This document shows, piece after piece, positions 1 to 9,026 of a DNA stretch of 64,000 nucleotides (the stretch's first letter is position 1; each line of letters begins with the position of its first letter). The stretch is taken from NCBI GenBank assembly GCA_038522945.1, contig JBCBJV010000017.1, positions 13,470 through 77,469 of the forward strand, written 5' to 3'. Below the pieces are notes generated by a model, which worked only from the letters and a program-made list of their open reading frames with translations, was not told where the DNA came from and did no database searches. The translations under genes and the position numbers were made by a program. This stretch comes from MED-G105 sp038522945. GTDB taxonomy: Bacteria; Pseudomonadota; Alphaproteobacteria; Caulobacterales; Parvularculaceae.

Positions 1-163
1 GTTCATAATCAAGCACAGTCCCGTCGAAGTCGCCTTGCGCTTGCCGGCGAAACTCTTCCACCGCCGATTTCAACTCAGCGGATTTGCGATTGGCAAATCG
101 TGCCAGAGCGACGACGCCGCCAATGGTAGCGATGCCCGCGAGAAGTCCTGCAACCGATCCCAT
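1..163 (-). CDS. Small membrane protein, C-terminus outside window
   Basis: A reading frame starts with ATG at 163 and runs off the window edge, giving at least 54 residues. It begins MGSVAGLLAGIATIGGVVALA, one hydrophobic span, then a charged stretch (ARFANRKSAELKSAVEEFRRQ) that looks helical. This suggests a single-pass inner-membrane protein with a cytoplasmic coiled segment. A purine-rich AAGGG lies about 8 bases upstream of the ATG. It follows the S49 peptidase gene on the same strand after 67 bases, so the two may be co-transcribed. I do not recognise a family. Confidence 0.6.
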   Translation of the reverse strand, partial: MGSVAGLLAGIATIGGVVALARFANRKSAELKSAVEEFRRQAQGDFDGTVLDYE

Positions 164-230
164 AGCTTCAACCCTTTCGTTCGCCAGCCGCTTTGTCGCC
201 TCGTGTTACGCGACAAGAGTGGCAAGCCGA

Positions 231-1145
231 TCAGAGGCCAAATCGGCCCCATAACGCACGTGCCTCTAACGCCGCCAGGGCCTCGGTGACATCGACGGGG
301 CCGGTTCTTCCAGCACCCTCTAAGGTCCGTTTCCCTGTTTCAACATCCTGATCTGACACCGCCAAACCAGCACCCATAAGCCGCTTCAACGGCGATTTCT
401 GGGCGGAGACTTTCTTGAGCATAACATCATCGCCGTAGCGTGCCTTTAAAAATTCGGTGAGATGGCCGATTCCGTCGATCAATCCCAGTTCTTTCGCTTT
501 TTCGCCGGTCCAGAACGCACCGGTAAACAAGTCTTCTTCGTTCTTCAGGGCGTTTTTGCGTCGATCCTCAACGAGTTTGCGGAATTGGGCATGGACGTCA
601 TCAAGAATGCTCTTGAGCCTGGCAATATCTTCCTCGTTTTCTGGCCGAAACGGATCGAGCTGGCTCTTATTGCTGCCAGCAGTATAGACGCGGCGTTCGA
701 TTCCGAGGCGAGCGATGGCGTCAGGGAACCCGAATCCGGCAGAAATAACGCCGATCGAACCGACGATGGACGAAGCGTCAGCATAGATTTCATCACCGGC
801 GAGGGCGAGCAAATACCCCCCGGATGCCCCGACATCTTCGATGAAGGCGAGCACGGGGACTTCTTTTTGAGCCGCTTCACGGCGGATGGCCGCCCTGATG
901 AGATTGGACTGGACCGGTGAGCCGCCCGGCGAATTAATGGCAAGGGCAACGGCGTCGAGGTTCGATGGTTTGAACGCAGCCTTGATAGCGGGCTCAACGG
1001 CTGAGAGAGAAATGCCACTTCGCCCGAGTCCTGGGTCTGCGCCAATCACGCCTCGCAAGTCGATCACGGTCACTTGTGCTTTCTTCGGGCCTATGCCTGG
1101 GAGCCGGTTGAGCAACTTCGAGAGTGGATGAGTTGATTTAGACAT
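231..1145 (-). CDS. S49 family serine peptidase (SppA/SohB-like)
   Basis: 304 residues. Family S49 enzymes cleave within or near membranes, for example remnant signal peptides, using a Ser-Lys dyad. The conserved glycine-rich segment NSPGGSP (about 71-77) is followed by VGASGGYLLA, whose Ser108 is the expected nucleophile. The downstream GSNKSQLDPF supplies Lys160 as the general base. SIVGSIGVI (126-134) is also typical of the family. It is the short, single-domain form. No hydrophobic N-terminal anchor is visible, so if it works at the membrane it may need a partner. The small membrane protein immediately downstream is a candidate, which is my inference. Confidence 0.88.
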   Translation of the reverse strand: MSKSTHPLSKLLNRLPGIGPKKAQVTVIDLRGVIGADPGLGRSGISLSAVEPAIKAAFKPSNLDAVALAINSPGGSPVQSNLIRAAIRREAAQKEVPVLAFIEDVGASGGYLLALAGDEIYADASSIVGSIGVISAGFGFPDAIARLGIERRVYTAGSNKSQLDPFRPENEEDIARLKSILDDVHAQFRKLVEDRRKNALKNEEDLFTGAFWTGEKAKELGLIDGIGHLTEFLKARYGDDVMLKKVSAQKSPLKRLMGAGLAVSDQDVETGKRTLEGAGRTGPVDVTEALAALEARALWGRFGL

Positions 1146-1319
1146 CAGGGTGACCTAGGCCCCGGTCCATGGAAGTTCAATGTCCGTTGCCAATGTCCGC
1201 CGACTGTCGGTGACTTTGGCCAATCAGTCGCAAGAGCTTGACTTGACCCTTTACCGGCGAGTTCCCAGACTCTCATACGAAGAACGACGTTAGGTCGAAC
1301 AAAAAAGAGAGGATCTCTG

Positions 1320-2366
1320 TTGGACCTCGCCCTCAATGATCGCCCCCCGGCCAGGCCAGAAAATGCGCCATCAGATGACAGTGGTTTTATCGATGCCATT
1401 TCGTCCCTGAAGGCGCTGTGTCAGTCCGATCTAGAAGCGGTTGATCGTCAAATTCTCGATAGCCTTGCCTCGCCGGTAGCGATGATCCCAGAGCTTGCTG
1501 GTCACTTGATCAAGGCGGGCGGCAAAAGATTGCGCCCTCTACTGACGATCAGCACTGCCAAAATGCTCGGCTATGATGGCAGCGATCATGTCAAATTGGC
1601 GACCGCCGTTGAGCTCATCCACGGCGCGACGCTTTTGCATGATGATGTGGTTGATGGCTCTTCAATGCGCCGAGGCGAAGCAACGGCCAATATTCTGTGG
1701 GGCAACAAAGAAAGCGTCCTCGTGGGCGACTTTGTTTTTTCCCGCGCATTTGAGTTAATGGTCTCAACTGGAAAGCTTCCGGTTCTGGAGGTTCTCTCCA
1801 ATTCCTCCCGCGTGATCGCGGAAGGCGAAGTCCTACAACTGACCACCCAGAAAAATCTGAGCGCCTCGCAGGAGACCTATCTCGCGGTTGTACAAGCCAA
1901 GACTGCGGCTCTCTTTGCGGCGGCTGCCCGTGTCGGTGCAATTATCTCAAATGTCAGTACCGAGACTGAGTCTGCTTTGACCGGCTTCGGGCGCAACCTC
2001 GGTATCGCTTTCCAACTAATCGATGATGCCCTTGATTACGCCGGGCGGGAGGCAGCCCTCGGCAAGGAAGTGGGCGATGATTTTCGCGAAGGGAAAATGA
2101 CATTGCCGGTCGTGATGGCTGTGAGCAAAGCGGTTGGGGATGAAGTTGACTTCTGGAAGCGCACCATCGGGGATGGCAATCAGCGCCCAGATGATTTCGA
2201 CCGCGCGGTGAGCCTGATCGAAAGACACGGTGCACTAGAAGAAACCGTGAAGATGGCAAACCACTACGCCGACGCCGCCCTAAAAGCGCTGGCACCGATG
2301 CCGAAAAATGAATACCGGGACGCTTTGGAAGCTCTCTCCACGCAATCGGTGGCACGGCTCTCTTAA
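1320..2366 (+). CDS. ispB: Polyprenyl diphosphate synthase (octa-/decaprenyl type)
   Basis: 348 residues, a trans-isoprenyl diphosphate synthase that builds the ubiquinone side chain from IPP and an allylic starter. The first aspartate-rich motif is LLHDDVVD (DDxxD at 108-112) and the second is FQLIDDALD (235-239). GGKRLRPLL near residue 68 is the IPP-binding segment. The start is TTG, preceded by AGAGAGGA at good spacing; the next ATG would remove part of the first helix. It stands alone on the plus strand and converges on the next gene with a 13-base gap. Product chain length (C40 or C50) cannot be read from sequence by eye. Confidence 0.9.
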   Translation: MDLALNDRPPARPENAPSDDSGFIDAISSLKALCQSDLEAVDRQILDSLASPVAMIPELAGHLIKAGGKRLRPLLTISTAKMLGYDGSDHVKLATAVELIHGATLLHDDVVDGSSMRRGEATANILWGNKESVLVGDFVFSRAFELMVSTGKLPVLEVLSNSSRVIAEGEVLQLTTQKNLSASQETYLAVVQAKTAALFAAAARVGAIISNVSTETESALTGFGRNLGIAFQLIDDALDYAGREAALGKEVGDDFREGKMTLPVVMAVSKAVGDEVDFWKRTIGDGNQRPDDFDRAVSLIERHGALEETVKMANHYADAALKALAPMPKNEYRDALEALSTQSVARLS

Positions 2367-2379
2367 GGGCGGATCAGAC

Positions 2380-3570
2380 TTATTCAGCCACCGCTGGAAT
2401 AACTTGCGCTGAGCGAGGATCACCCAAGGCGTTCAGTAGGCTGTCCATTTCCGCCGGCGTCTCATCGTCAATGTCTTCGGCGGAATTCTGCTCAGGTGCC
2501 GAAGGAAGCAACTGTGCTTGCACCGCCTCGCGGTATACCCGGTTTGCTACAAAAACGAGCACAACGACCGCGCTAGCTGGCGCAATCCACTGCCAAGCGG
2601 GCGGCAAAACGAGCGTCATCATCGCGCCGACACATGTGAGTGAGGTTGTCGCCAGGAAGAGCGATGTCACGCGCACATGGCTGCGCCCAAGGCGATTGAG
2701 GAGCTGATATACATGCTCTCGGTGGGCACTCAACACGTTCTCGCCGCGCCGTGCCCGATGGGTGATCGTAAACATCACATCCACAAGGAATGGCAGAAAT
2801 GCCATGGGCACAAAAATAATGCTGAGGCGCCCGTCTGACCCATTTGTTCCAAGCACGGCGAGCGCAGCAATGACAAACCCAACTGACATTGACCCGTTAT
2901 CGCCCATGAATAATCGGCCGTGACGCAAATTTATCGGCACGAAACCACTCAACGCCACGGCAAGCAGCACTGCAGCCATGGCCCAGATGCCGACACCGGC
3001 AAGGCTGGCGGACACGGCAAAAGCGCTCAGCACAAAGATGGCACAAGTCGAGGCGATCCCGTTAACGCCATCCATGAAGTTGTAGGCATTCATAAATCCC
3101 ACAATCCAAAACAGGGTGAGAAACACCGAGAATACACCAAGATCAGTGTCGCCAAGCACCGGCAATGGAAAGGTTTCAATCGGCCCGAACACTGCCACAA
3201 ACAGGCTGGCAACAACGAGTTGACCCGCGAACTTCAGCGTCGGCGAAACTCTGTAAGCGTCGTCGATTGCCCCGATCATGAAGGCAAGTCCGCCGAGGAA
3301 AACCAGTTTAAGCAATTGGGTTTCTATATTCTGCATCCAGAAGAAAAACACGAGGATCGCAAGAGACATCGCCCACGCACCATAGATCGCAATGCCGCCT
3401 GCGCGGGGTGTGACGACGGAATGACTGGAGCGAAAATTCGGGTGATCCGGCAGTAATGAAAGGCGCACCAGCAGACGGCTGAGAAAATAAGAAACAGTCG
3501 CGGCGAACCATCCAGCCGCAACGAGTGCGAGCACCATGGTGCCTGTGTCTGGTGCGAGATCACCCGCCAT
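2380..3570 (-). CDS. MraY/WecA-family polyprenyl-phosphate sugar-1-phosphate transferase
   Basis: 396 residues with about ten hydrophobic spans. Members move a sugar-1-phosphate from a UDP-sugar to undecaprenyl phosphate at the inner face of the membrane, starting O-antigen, exopolysaccharide or peptidoglycan lipid synthesis. Visible motifs are LPDHPNFRSSH followed by PRAGG (N-terminal), NAYNFMDGVNG (NxxNxxDGxdG signature), FMGDNGSMSVG (second aspartate motif) and the late histidine motif AHREHVYQLL. The long acidic C-terminal tail (about 355-396) is not part of the catalytic core. No other glycosyltransferase lies near it, so whether it is WecA-like or MraY-like is inferred; WecA-like is more likely because the cell-wall cluster is absent here. 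Confidence 0.87.
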   Translation of the reverse strand: MAGDLAPDTGTMVLALVAAGWFAATVSYFLSRLLVRLSLLPDHPNFRSSHSVVTPRAGGIAIYGAWAMSLAILVFFFWMQNIETQLLKLVFLGGLAFMIGAIDDAYRVSPTLKFAGQLVVASLFVAVFGPIETFPLPVLGDTDLGVFSVFLTLFWIVGFMNAYNFMDGVNGIASTCAIFVLSAFAVSASLAGVGIWAMAAVLLAVALSGFVPINLRHGRLFMGDNGSMSVGFVIAALAVLGTNGSDGRLSIIFVPMAFLPFLVDVMFTITHRARRGENVLSAHREHVYQLLNRLGRSHVRVTSLFLATTSLTCVGAMMTLVLPPAWQWIAPASAVVVLVFVANRVYREAVQAQLLPSAPEQNSAEDIDDETPAEMDSLLNALGDPRSAQVIPAVAE

Positions 3571-3664
3571 TATACGTACCCCAACTAACGCGACGGTTAT
3601 TGGCGATGAAGCGCCCTAAACCGTTACTCCCCATCAATAGCGCGCAGCAGCTAGCCCTCATGTT

Positions 3665-4549
3665 TCAGGTTCCCCTGCCTGAACCGTGGCCAAACAATCT
3701 CGCGGAAGCTGCCCACCACCCGAAGGCACCCGCTTGAATGGCCGCGCGCTGGGCAGCGGCCTTGGAAGCAAAAAGACCGAAACATGTGGCCCCGCTCCCC
3801 GACATTCGCGCTGCAATGCAACCCTTAGATCGTGCCAGAAACGAGACGGTTTCGCCAACCACGGGGGCCTTTGTTTTCGCAAAAACTTCAAGGTCATTAA
3901 CGGAGTTGGCCATCAAATCGACAACACCTGCAACCGTCGGTCGAGACAAGACTGGCATAAGCGGCAGTTTTGGGGTGCCCGGCTGACCATCAAAGGCCCG
4001 AAAAATCGCTCCCGTCGCCATGGGTACCCGCGGATTGACAAGGCACACCCAAAGCGGCGGCAAAGGTCTCGCTGGCGAAATCACTTCGCCGGCGCCGCTC
4101 ACCTCAACGGGCACTCTGGAAAGGCACGCAGGAACGTCCGCCCCCAGAGAAAAAGCAAGGCGATGGAGAGCGGCCCGGTTTAGTTCCGTCTTCCACAAAC
4201 GCTGCAAGCCACGCAGCGCCGCCGCTGCGTCTGCTGATCCACCACCTATCCCTGCTGCAATGGGCAAATTCTTGATGAGTTTGATTTTGGCACCGGTCTT
4301 CACCTGGCCTGCCTCGCGCAAGCGGTCGGCGGCTTTCCAGACGAGGTTTTTCTGGAGCGGCTCGCCACCTAGGTCATCTGCAAACGGACCATCGATCGTC
4401 AATGAAATGTCATCGCCTGGTGAGATCTCGATGATGTCGCCATAGTCAGCAAAGACAAAGACACTCCGCAAATCATGGAGCCGATCAGGTCGCAGTGGGC
4501 CCACATGCAAAAACAGATTGATCTTAGCAGGGGCAAGCTCGCTGATCAT
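3665..4549 (-). CDS. ispE: 4-diphosphocytidyl-2-C-methyl-D-erythritol kinase
   Basis: 294 residues, a GHMP-fold kinase of the non-mevalonate (MEP) isoprenoid pathway that phosphorylates the 2-hydroxyl of CDP-methylerythritol. The N-terminal APAKINLFLHV carries the conserved Lys9. The glycine-rich phosphate loop LPIAAGIGGGSADAAAAL spans 94-111, with Asp106 as the expected catalytic residue. A C-terminal MSGSGATCFGLF motif is also typical. It lies 29 bases downstream of the TPR lipoprotein gene on the same strand, the usual alphaproteobacterial ETF-QO/TPR/ispE order. Together with the prenyl synthase at 1320 it points to quinone and isoprenoid supply. Confidence 0.95.
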   Translation of the reverse strand: MISELAPAKINLFLHVGPLRPDRLHDLRSVFVFADYGDIIEISPGDDISLTIDGPFADDLGGEPLQKNLVWKAADRLREAGQVKTGAKIKLIKNLPIAAGIGGGSADAAAALRGLQRLWKTELNRAALHRLAFSLGADVPACLSRVPVEVSGAGEVISPARPLPPLWVCLVNPRVPMATGAIFRAFDGQPGTPKLPLMPVLSRPTVAGVVDLMANSVNDLEVFAKTKAPVVGETVSFLARSKGCIAARMSGSGATCFGLFASKAAAQRAAIQAGAFGWWAASARLFGHGSGRGT

Positions 4550-4578
4550 AGCGCATGGGGTCCTAACTATCAGGCGAG

Positions 4579-6294
4579 TTAGTTGATCTCGCCCGTTTTG
4601 GTTTGGTCTTTAGGCGGCAGCCCAGACGTAATTTTTTCATCCAAATCCGCACGCAGATCATCTGCCGGCTCAAGGGTCAATGCGTGTTTCCATTGATAAC
4701 GCGCCTCGCGGTTTCGGCCGAGACGCCAATAGACGTCCCCCAGATGATCCGTAATTGTCGGATCGTCCGGCTCCAGCGTGGCCGCCCGCTCTAGCTGAAC
4801 GACTGCTTCGTCATAGTTCCCAAGCTGATAATAGGCCCACCCCAAACTATCGGTGATGGCCCCTGAGTTCGGTTGCAAGGAGACAGCCTTTTCAATCAAG
4901 CCGAACGCCTCATCAAGGTTGAGGCCACGCTCCGCCCAACTATATCCCAGATAATTAAGCGTTGTCGCTTCCTCCGGGGCTAGCTCCACTGCTTTTTTCA
5001 AGTCTGCTTCGGCGGGGGGCCATTCATCAAGCTCAAGATAGGAGCCGCCGCGCACAATGAAGTAGCGCCAATCTTCCTTAGAAAGATCATCTCCGAGGCC
5101 GTCGATCGCATCACTCATGACATCAACAGCGGCCTGGTGATCGCCCTCGCTCGCATAGAGATTGCCGAGGGTCAGCCTGGCGTCCTGGGGATCTTCCAAA
5201 ACCGTAACGACGCGCTTAAGGCGCGAAATCGCTTCTTCCTCGCGGCCAAGGCGGAAGAGCCCGCCCGCTAACTCGATTTGAGCCTGCTCATAATATGCCG
5301 ATGTCGACGGGATCGGTGCCAAGACAGAAGCAGCGGCGTCAAAGTCATCATACGCATTGTAGATCGAAGCCACCAGGCGGCGCGCCTCAACTTGATCAGC
5401 ATCCAGATAAATTGATAATTGACCTAGCGTTAAAGGCAAATTGAACCGGGGTGACCCAACGACAAACCCGGCCTCGCTTGCCTGTTGGCGTTGGACGGCT
5501 GCCTGCTCTAGGAGCGCACCGCCGAAGGAATACAAGGCAACGGAAACGCCCTGTGCCACGGTCAAATCGGCAAACGCCTTGGATGGTTCACCGGCGTCTA
5601 GCCGCGCCAACCCTTCCAACGCGAGACGCCGTGTTGGCCCCCGGTCTCGGGCCAGGACGTTGTAGTATTCCCGTGCAAGATCGGCGTTTTCGTGGCGCTC
5701 CAGATATGCGCCGAACGCAGCCCGACCAACTGGTCCGCCAAATCCTTTTGCCGACCCTTCATGGGCCGCGCCTGCGTTTTGGATCTCGCCTGCTTTTTCG
5801 TAAAGGAAGCCCGCATGGGTCGCATCAAACCCTTTGAAGAGATCGTCGCCACCGGCTTTCAGCTCGGAAAGAGCCTCGCGGGGGGAAGAAATCCCGGCGG
5901 TGAGCCAGACGCGCATAAGATGGGCGACAGATTTCACGAACGGTTCGGAAAATTCAGTGTCCAAGGTCGTGAGGGCTTTTGTGTATTGTCGCGCTTTGAT
6001 TTGCCGGGAAGCGATCGTCAGCTGGGTCAAACCGGTCTTGTCTTCGATCCCCGCCTCAGCGATTTCTTCAGCATACCGCGATGCGGTATCAATGTTGCCG
6101 GCAGCCAGGTGGAAAAAGAACGCATCACGCATGATCTTTTCCGCTTCCGGGACCGCATAGCTCGCCCCGGAAAAAGACTGCGCCGCTTCGTCGATCTGGT
6201 TAAAGCGGGCAGCAAAACGGCCGCTCAAATATTCGCCGCTCGCATTTGAAAGCGGCGGCGTGGTCGCACAGCCGGCCGCAAAGAGGACTCCCAT
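4579..6294 (-). CDS. TPR-repeat lipoprotein
   Basis: About 571 residues if it starts at the ATG at 6294. The N-terminus runs MGVLFAAGCATTPP, with a lipobox-like AAGC, followed by a long alpha-helical TPR solenoid. The clearest repeats are near the C-terminus, such as LNYLGYSWAERGLNLDEA, DSLGWAYYQLGNYDEAV and DHLGDVYWRLGRNREA. The predicted signal peptide is very short for this ATG. An in-frame CTG at 6339 would add LKARKLSQGLRWIPA, giving a proper positively charged n-region, so a non-ATG start is plausible. It lies between ETF-QO and ispE on the same strand. Such proteins often act as periplasmic scaffolds; the exact role here is unknown. Confidence 0.85.
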   Translation of the reverse strand: MGVLFAAGCATTPPLSNASGEYLSGRFAARFNQIDEAAQSFSGASYAVPEAEKIMRDAFFFHLAAGNIDTASRYAEEIAEAGIEDKTGLTQLTIASRQIKARQYTKALTTLDTEFSEPFVKSVAHLMRVWLTAGISSPREALSELKAGGDDLFKGFDATHAGFLYEKAGEIQNAGAAHEGSAKGFGGPVGRAAFGAYLERHENADLAREYYNVLARDRGPTRRLALEGLARLDAGEPSKAFADLTVAQGVSVALYSFGGALLEQAAVQRQQASEAGFVVGSPRFNLPLTLGQLSIYLDADQVEARRLVASIYNAYDDFDAAASVLAPIPSTSAYYEQAQIELAGGLFRLGREEEAISRLKRVVTVLEDPQDARLTLGNLYASEGDHQAAVDVMSDAIDGLGDDLSKEDWRYFIVRGGSYLELDEWPPAEADLKKAVELAPEEATTLNYLGYSWAERGLNLDEAFGLIEKAVSLQPNSGAITDSLGWAYYQLGNYDEAVVQLERAATLEPDDPTITDHLGDVYWRLGRNREARYQWKHALTLEPADDLRADLDEKITSGLPPKDQTKTGEIN

Positions 6295-6340
6295 AGCAGG
6301 GATCCACCTCAGCCCTTGGCTTAGTTTACGGGCTTTCAGC

Positions 6341-8020
6341 TTACATGTTGGGATAGGTTGGGCCTCCGCCGCCTTCTGGAACAGTCCAGACAATATTTTG
6401 CGACGGATCCTTGATGTCACATGTCTTACAGTGAACGCAATTCTGGGCATTAATCTGGAAGCGTGGGTTCGTTCCATCATCATCTGTCAGGACCTCATAG
6501 ACGCCAGCCGGGCAATAGCGTTGCGCAGGCTCGGCATAGGTCGGCAAGTTTACGTCGATCGGAATTGACGGCTCCTTAAGCATAAGGTGCGCCGGCTGGT
6601 CTTCTTCGTGATTTGTCCCGGAGAATGAGACATTCGTCAGGCGATCGAAAGTCAAAACACCGTCAGGTTTGGGATAGTCGATAGGTTTGAATTTTGACGC
6701 CGGCTCCGTGGAGGCTGCGTCAGTCTTGTCGTGATGCAGCGTTCCAAACAAAGAAAGCCCGGGCGCGACGGTGTTGGTCCACAAATCCAGCCCAGCAAAC
6801 CCGATCCCACCGAGAACGGTGCCGAATTTGGTCCATAGGGGCTTGGCGTTCCGCGCCTGATAGAGTTCCAGCCGAACAGGCGATTGCTCATAGGCATCGG
6901 TGTAAGTTTCCAGCTCGTCACCCTCGCGCCCTTCAGTTATGGCATCGAATGCCGCGTTGGCGGCCATGATGCCAGTCAGCATGGCGTTATGATTGCCCTT
7001 GATCCTTGGGACGTTCACGAACCCAGCCGAACATCCGATGAGCGCGCCACCCGGGAAGGTCAGTTTCGGCACGGACTGGAACCCGCCTTCTGTAATTGCG
7101 CGTGCTCCATAGGACAGGCGCTTGCCCCCCTCAAGTAGAGCCGCGATTTCCGGGTGCGTCTTGAATCGTTGGAATTCGTTATAGGGCGAGAGGTAGGGGT
7201 TCTTATAATTCAGGTGAACAACAAACCCGAGCGCAATGGTGTTATCGTCGTAGTGATAAAGGAATGACCCGCCACCCGTGGTGTTATCCAGCGGCCATCC
7301 AAAGGAGTGCTGGACGTGACCGGGACGCGACTTCTCAGGGTCGATCTCCCAAAGCTCTTTAATGCCAATGCCATACTTCTGGGGATCGCGGCCGAGCGCG
7401 AGGTCATACTTGTCGATGAGGATCTTCGACAGGGAACCGCGGACGCCTTCGCCAATAAGGACATACTTGCCAAGGAGTTCCATGCCTGGCTCGTAGCTGT
7501 CTTTTTGAGCGCCGTCTTTGCCGATCCCAACCTCGCCAACGACCACACCGCGCACCGCCCCCTTACCGTTGTAAAGGAGTTTGGACGCGGCCATACCGGG
7601 GTATACCTCAACGCCCATTTCTTCAGCTTGCTCGGCCAGCCACCGGCAGAGATTGCCCATCGAGACAATGTAATTCCCGTGGTTCTGGACCATGCCCGGC
7701 ATCATAAAGACTGGCAGGTCTGCCGAGCCAGCCGGTCCAAAGACTTTGAAGCTCTCCGATGTCACCGGCACAGTGATGGGCGCACCTTTTTCATTCCAAT
7801 CAGGAATAAGCGCATCGATCCCGGAAGGGTCCAGTACGGCGCCGGACAGGATGTGCGCCCCGACCTCTGAGCCTTTTTCGACAACCACGACATCGAGTTC
7901 TTGTCCGGTGGCCTCAGCACGTTGTTTCAGCCGGATCGCCGCGGAAAGACCAGCTGGCCCCGCGCCAACGATCACAACATCGAATTCCATGCTTTCGCGC
8001 TCTACGCCGTTCTCACTCAT
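6341..8020 (-). CDS. Electron transfer flavoprotein-ubiquinone oxidoreductase
   Basis: 559 residues from the ATG at 8020, which has AAGGAAG upstream at good spacing; the frame stays open further upstream but without support. ETF-QO passes electrons from acyl-CoA and amino-acid dehydrogenases, via ETF, to ubiquinone. The FAD-binding VVIVGAGPAGLSAA sits near the N-terminus. The C-terminal ferredoxin-like part carries RYCPAGVYEV and NCVHCKTCDIKDP, the four-cysteine site for the single 4Fe-4S cluster, followed by the typical end GGGGPTYPNM. Length and domain order match the family. The stop lies only 46 bases before the TPR lipoprotein start. Confidence 0.95.
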   Translation of the reverse strand: MSENGVERESMEFDVVIVGAGPAGLSAAIRLKQRAEATGQELDVVVVEKGSEVGAHILSGAVLDPSGIDALIPDWNEKGAPITVPVTSESFKVFGPAGSADLPVFMMPGMVQNHGNYIVSMGNLCRWLAEQAEEMGVEVYPGMAASKLLYNGKGAVRGVVVGEVGIGKDGAQKDSYEPGMELLGKYVLIGEGVRGSLSKILIDKYDLALGRDPQKYGIGIKELWEIDPEKSRPGHVQHSFGWPLDNTTGGGSFLYHYDDNTIALGFVVHLNYKNPYLSPYNEFQRFKTHPEIAALLEGGKRLSYGARAITEGGFQSVPKLTFPGGALIGCSAGFVNVPRIKGNHNAMLTGIMAANAAFDAITEGREGDELETYTDAYEQSPVRLELYQARNAKPLWTKFGTVLGGIGFAGLDLWTNTVAPGLSLFGTLHHDKTDAASTEPASKFKPIDYPKPDGVLTFDRLTNVSFSGTNHEEDQPAHLMLKEPSIPIDVNLPTYAEPAQRYCPAGVYEVLTDDDGTNPRFQINAQNCVHCKTCDIKDPSQNIVWTVPEGGGGPTYPNM

Positions 8021-8322
8021 GTCTCTTGCTTCCTTCGTATCCCAGGGACGCTCGTTCTGTTTGTTGCATTCTGTCGATTGCCCATCTGCGGATTGGCCAC
8101 TCTTCAGGACAGCGGCGCTTGCAAGCCGTCCGTTATGCACTGTGTTTTTGCAAAATCAACGAAGTATGACCATGTTACCGACCGCCGCGGCTCAGCAGGG
8201 ATCAAGTCGCGATAAGGTTGCCTTCGGGCCCCTTGAGGCCGAGCCAATCGCTGGTCATACCGTCACTCGCCTGAACCGCTCGCCACAAAGGCACTAAGGA
8301 AAACCAAATAGGACTGACACCT
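8021..8322. promoter_or_regulatory. Divergent intergenic region, ETF-QO / YhhN
   Basis: 302 bases separate the divergent starts of the ETF-QO and YhhN genes. The region must hold both promoters. I see the ETF-QO ribosome-binding site (AAGGAAG) and a purine-rich AAGGAAA before the YhhN start, but no convincing -35/-10 pair and no long inverted repeat. Reading frames on both strands here lack gene-like composition. Confidence 0.4.
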
Positions 8323-8961
8323 TTGCCTGATCTTTCTGCCACCTTCATCGCTGCTTGCATCTTCAGCGTGGCCATTCTCCTGTTAGCAGAGCGTAAACGG
8401 GCGCGTTGGCTGAAGGTCGCATCCAAATCAACGGCGGCGCTCTCCTTCGTCGGACTCGCTCTGGCGAACGGGGCCACGCTAAGCGTCTACGGCTCGACCA
8501 TCCTTGCGGGACTGATCTTGTGTGCGTTCGGGGACGCCTTTTTACTTGGAAGGCGCGCGAGGTTTTTTGCCGCTGGCATGGTCGCCTTTGGCTTAGGCCA
8601 TTTGGCTTATTGTGGTGCGTTCCTTCCACGCATGGAGGCATCAATCCTCCCCGTTCTTGCGGCCAGCGCCCTTATTGTCATCTCGGTTGTGACAATCCGG
8701 GCCCATTGGACCCAACTTGATGTCTTCCGTTGGCCGGTCATATTTTATGCTATGGTGATCGTTGCCATGTGCACCTTCGCCATCGGGTACGCGACCACCG
8801 GCGCACCTGGAGCGATCTACGCAGGCACGGGCGCAGCTCTCTTCGCTCTCTCCGATGTTGCCGTAGCAAGGGACAGATTTGGCGGGGATCATTTTGCAAA
8901 CAAGATGATTGGCCTCCCGCTCTATTTTGGCGGCCAGATCGCCATCGCTCAGTCCGTGTGA
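8323..8961 (+). CDS. YhhN/TMEM86 family integral membrane protein
   Basis: 212 residues with roughly seven or eight hydrophobic spans. Eukaryotic TMEM86 members are lysoplasmalogenases; most bacterial YhhN proteins have no proven substrate. Family features are the early Lys-Ser pair in LKVASKSTAAL, the CAFGDAFLL motif with its conserved Gly-Asp, and the matching LFALSDVAVARDRF late in the protein. The start is TTG, with AGGAC upstream. The gene is followed by the uracil-DNA glycosylase 65 bases later on the same strand; no functional link is apparent. Confidence 0.78.
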   Translation: MPDLSATFIAACIFSVAILLLAERKRARWLKVASKSTAALSFVGLALANGATLSVYGSTILAGLILCAFGDAFLLGRRARFFAAGMVAFGLGHLAYCGAFLPRMEASILPVLAASALIVISVVTIRAHWTQLDVFRWPVIFYAMVIVAMCTFAIGYATTGAPGAIYAGTGAALFALSDVAVARDRFGGDHFANKMIGLPLYFGGQIAIAQSV

Positions 8962-9026
8962 CAGTCCGTTTGACACGTGAGACCAAGGGCGATTTTGGCG
9001 TTTGACCTTTCAGCAGCTCTTGGCGC

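Noticed and set aside
1305..1319. A possible SOS-type GTTC/GAAC pair upstream of the prenyl synthase
   Set aside because: The spacing between GAAC copies is 11 bases, not the seven expected for alphaproteobacterial LexA boxes.
1145..1399. An 84-codon minus-strand frame across the prenyl synthase start
   Set aside because: It overlaps the TTG-started prenyl synthase and its upstream region and has a low-complexity composition; the plus-strand gene explains the sequence.
7692..8297. A 201-codon plus-strand frame opposite the ETF-QO start
   Set aside because: It is antisense to a strongly supported conserved gene and has a shadow-like Ser/Pro/Arg composition.
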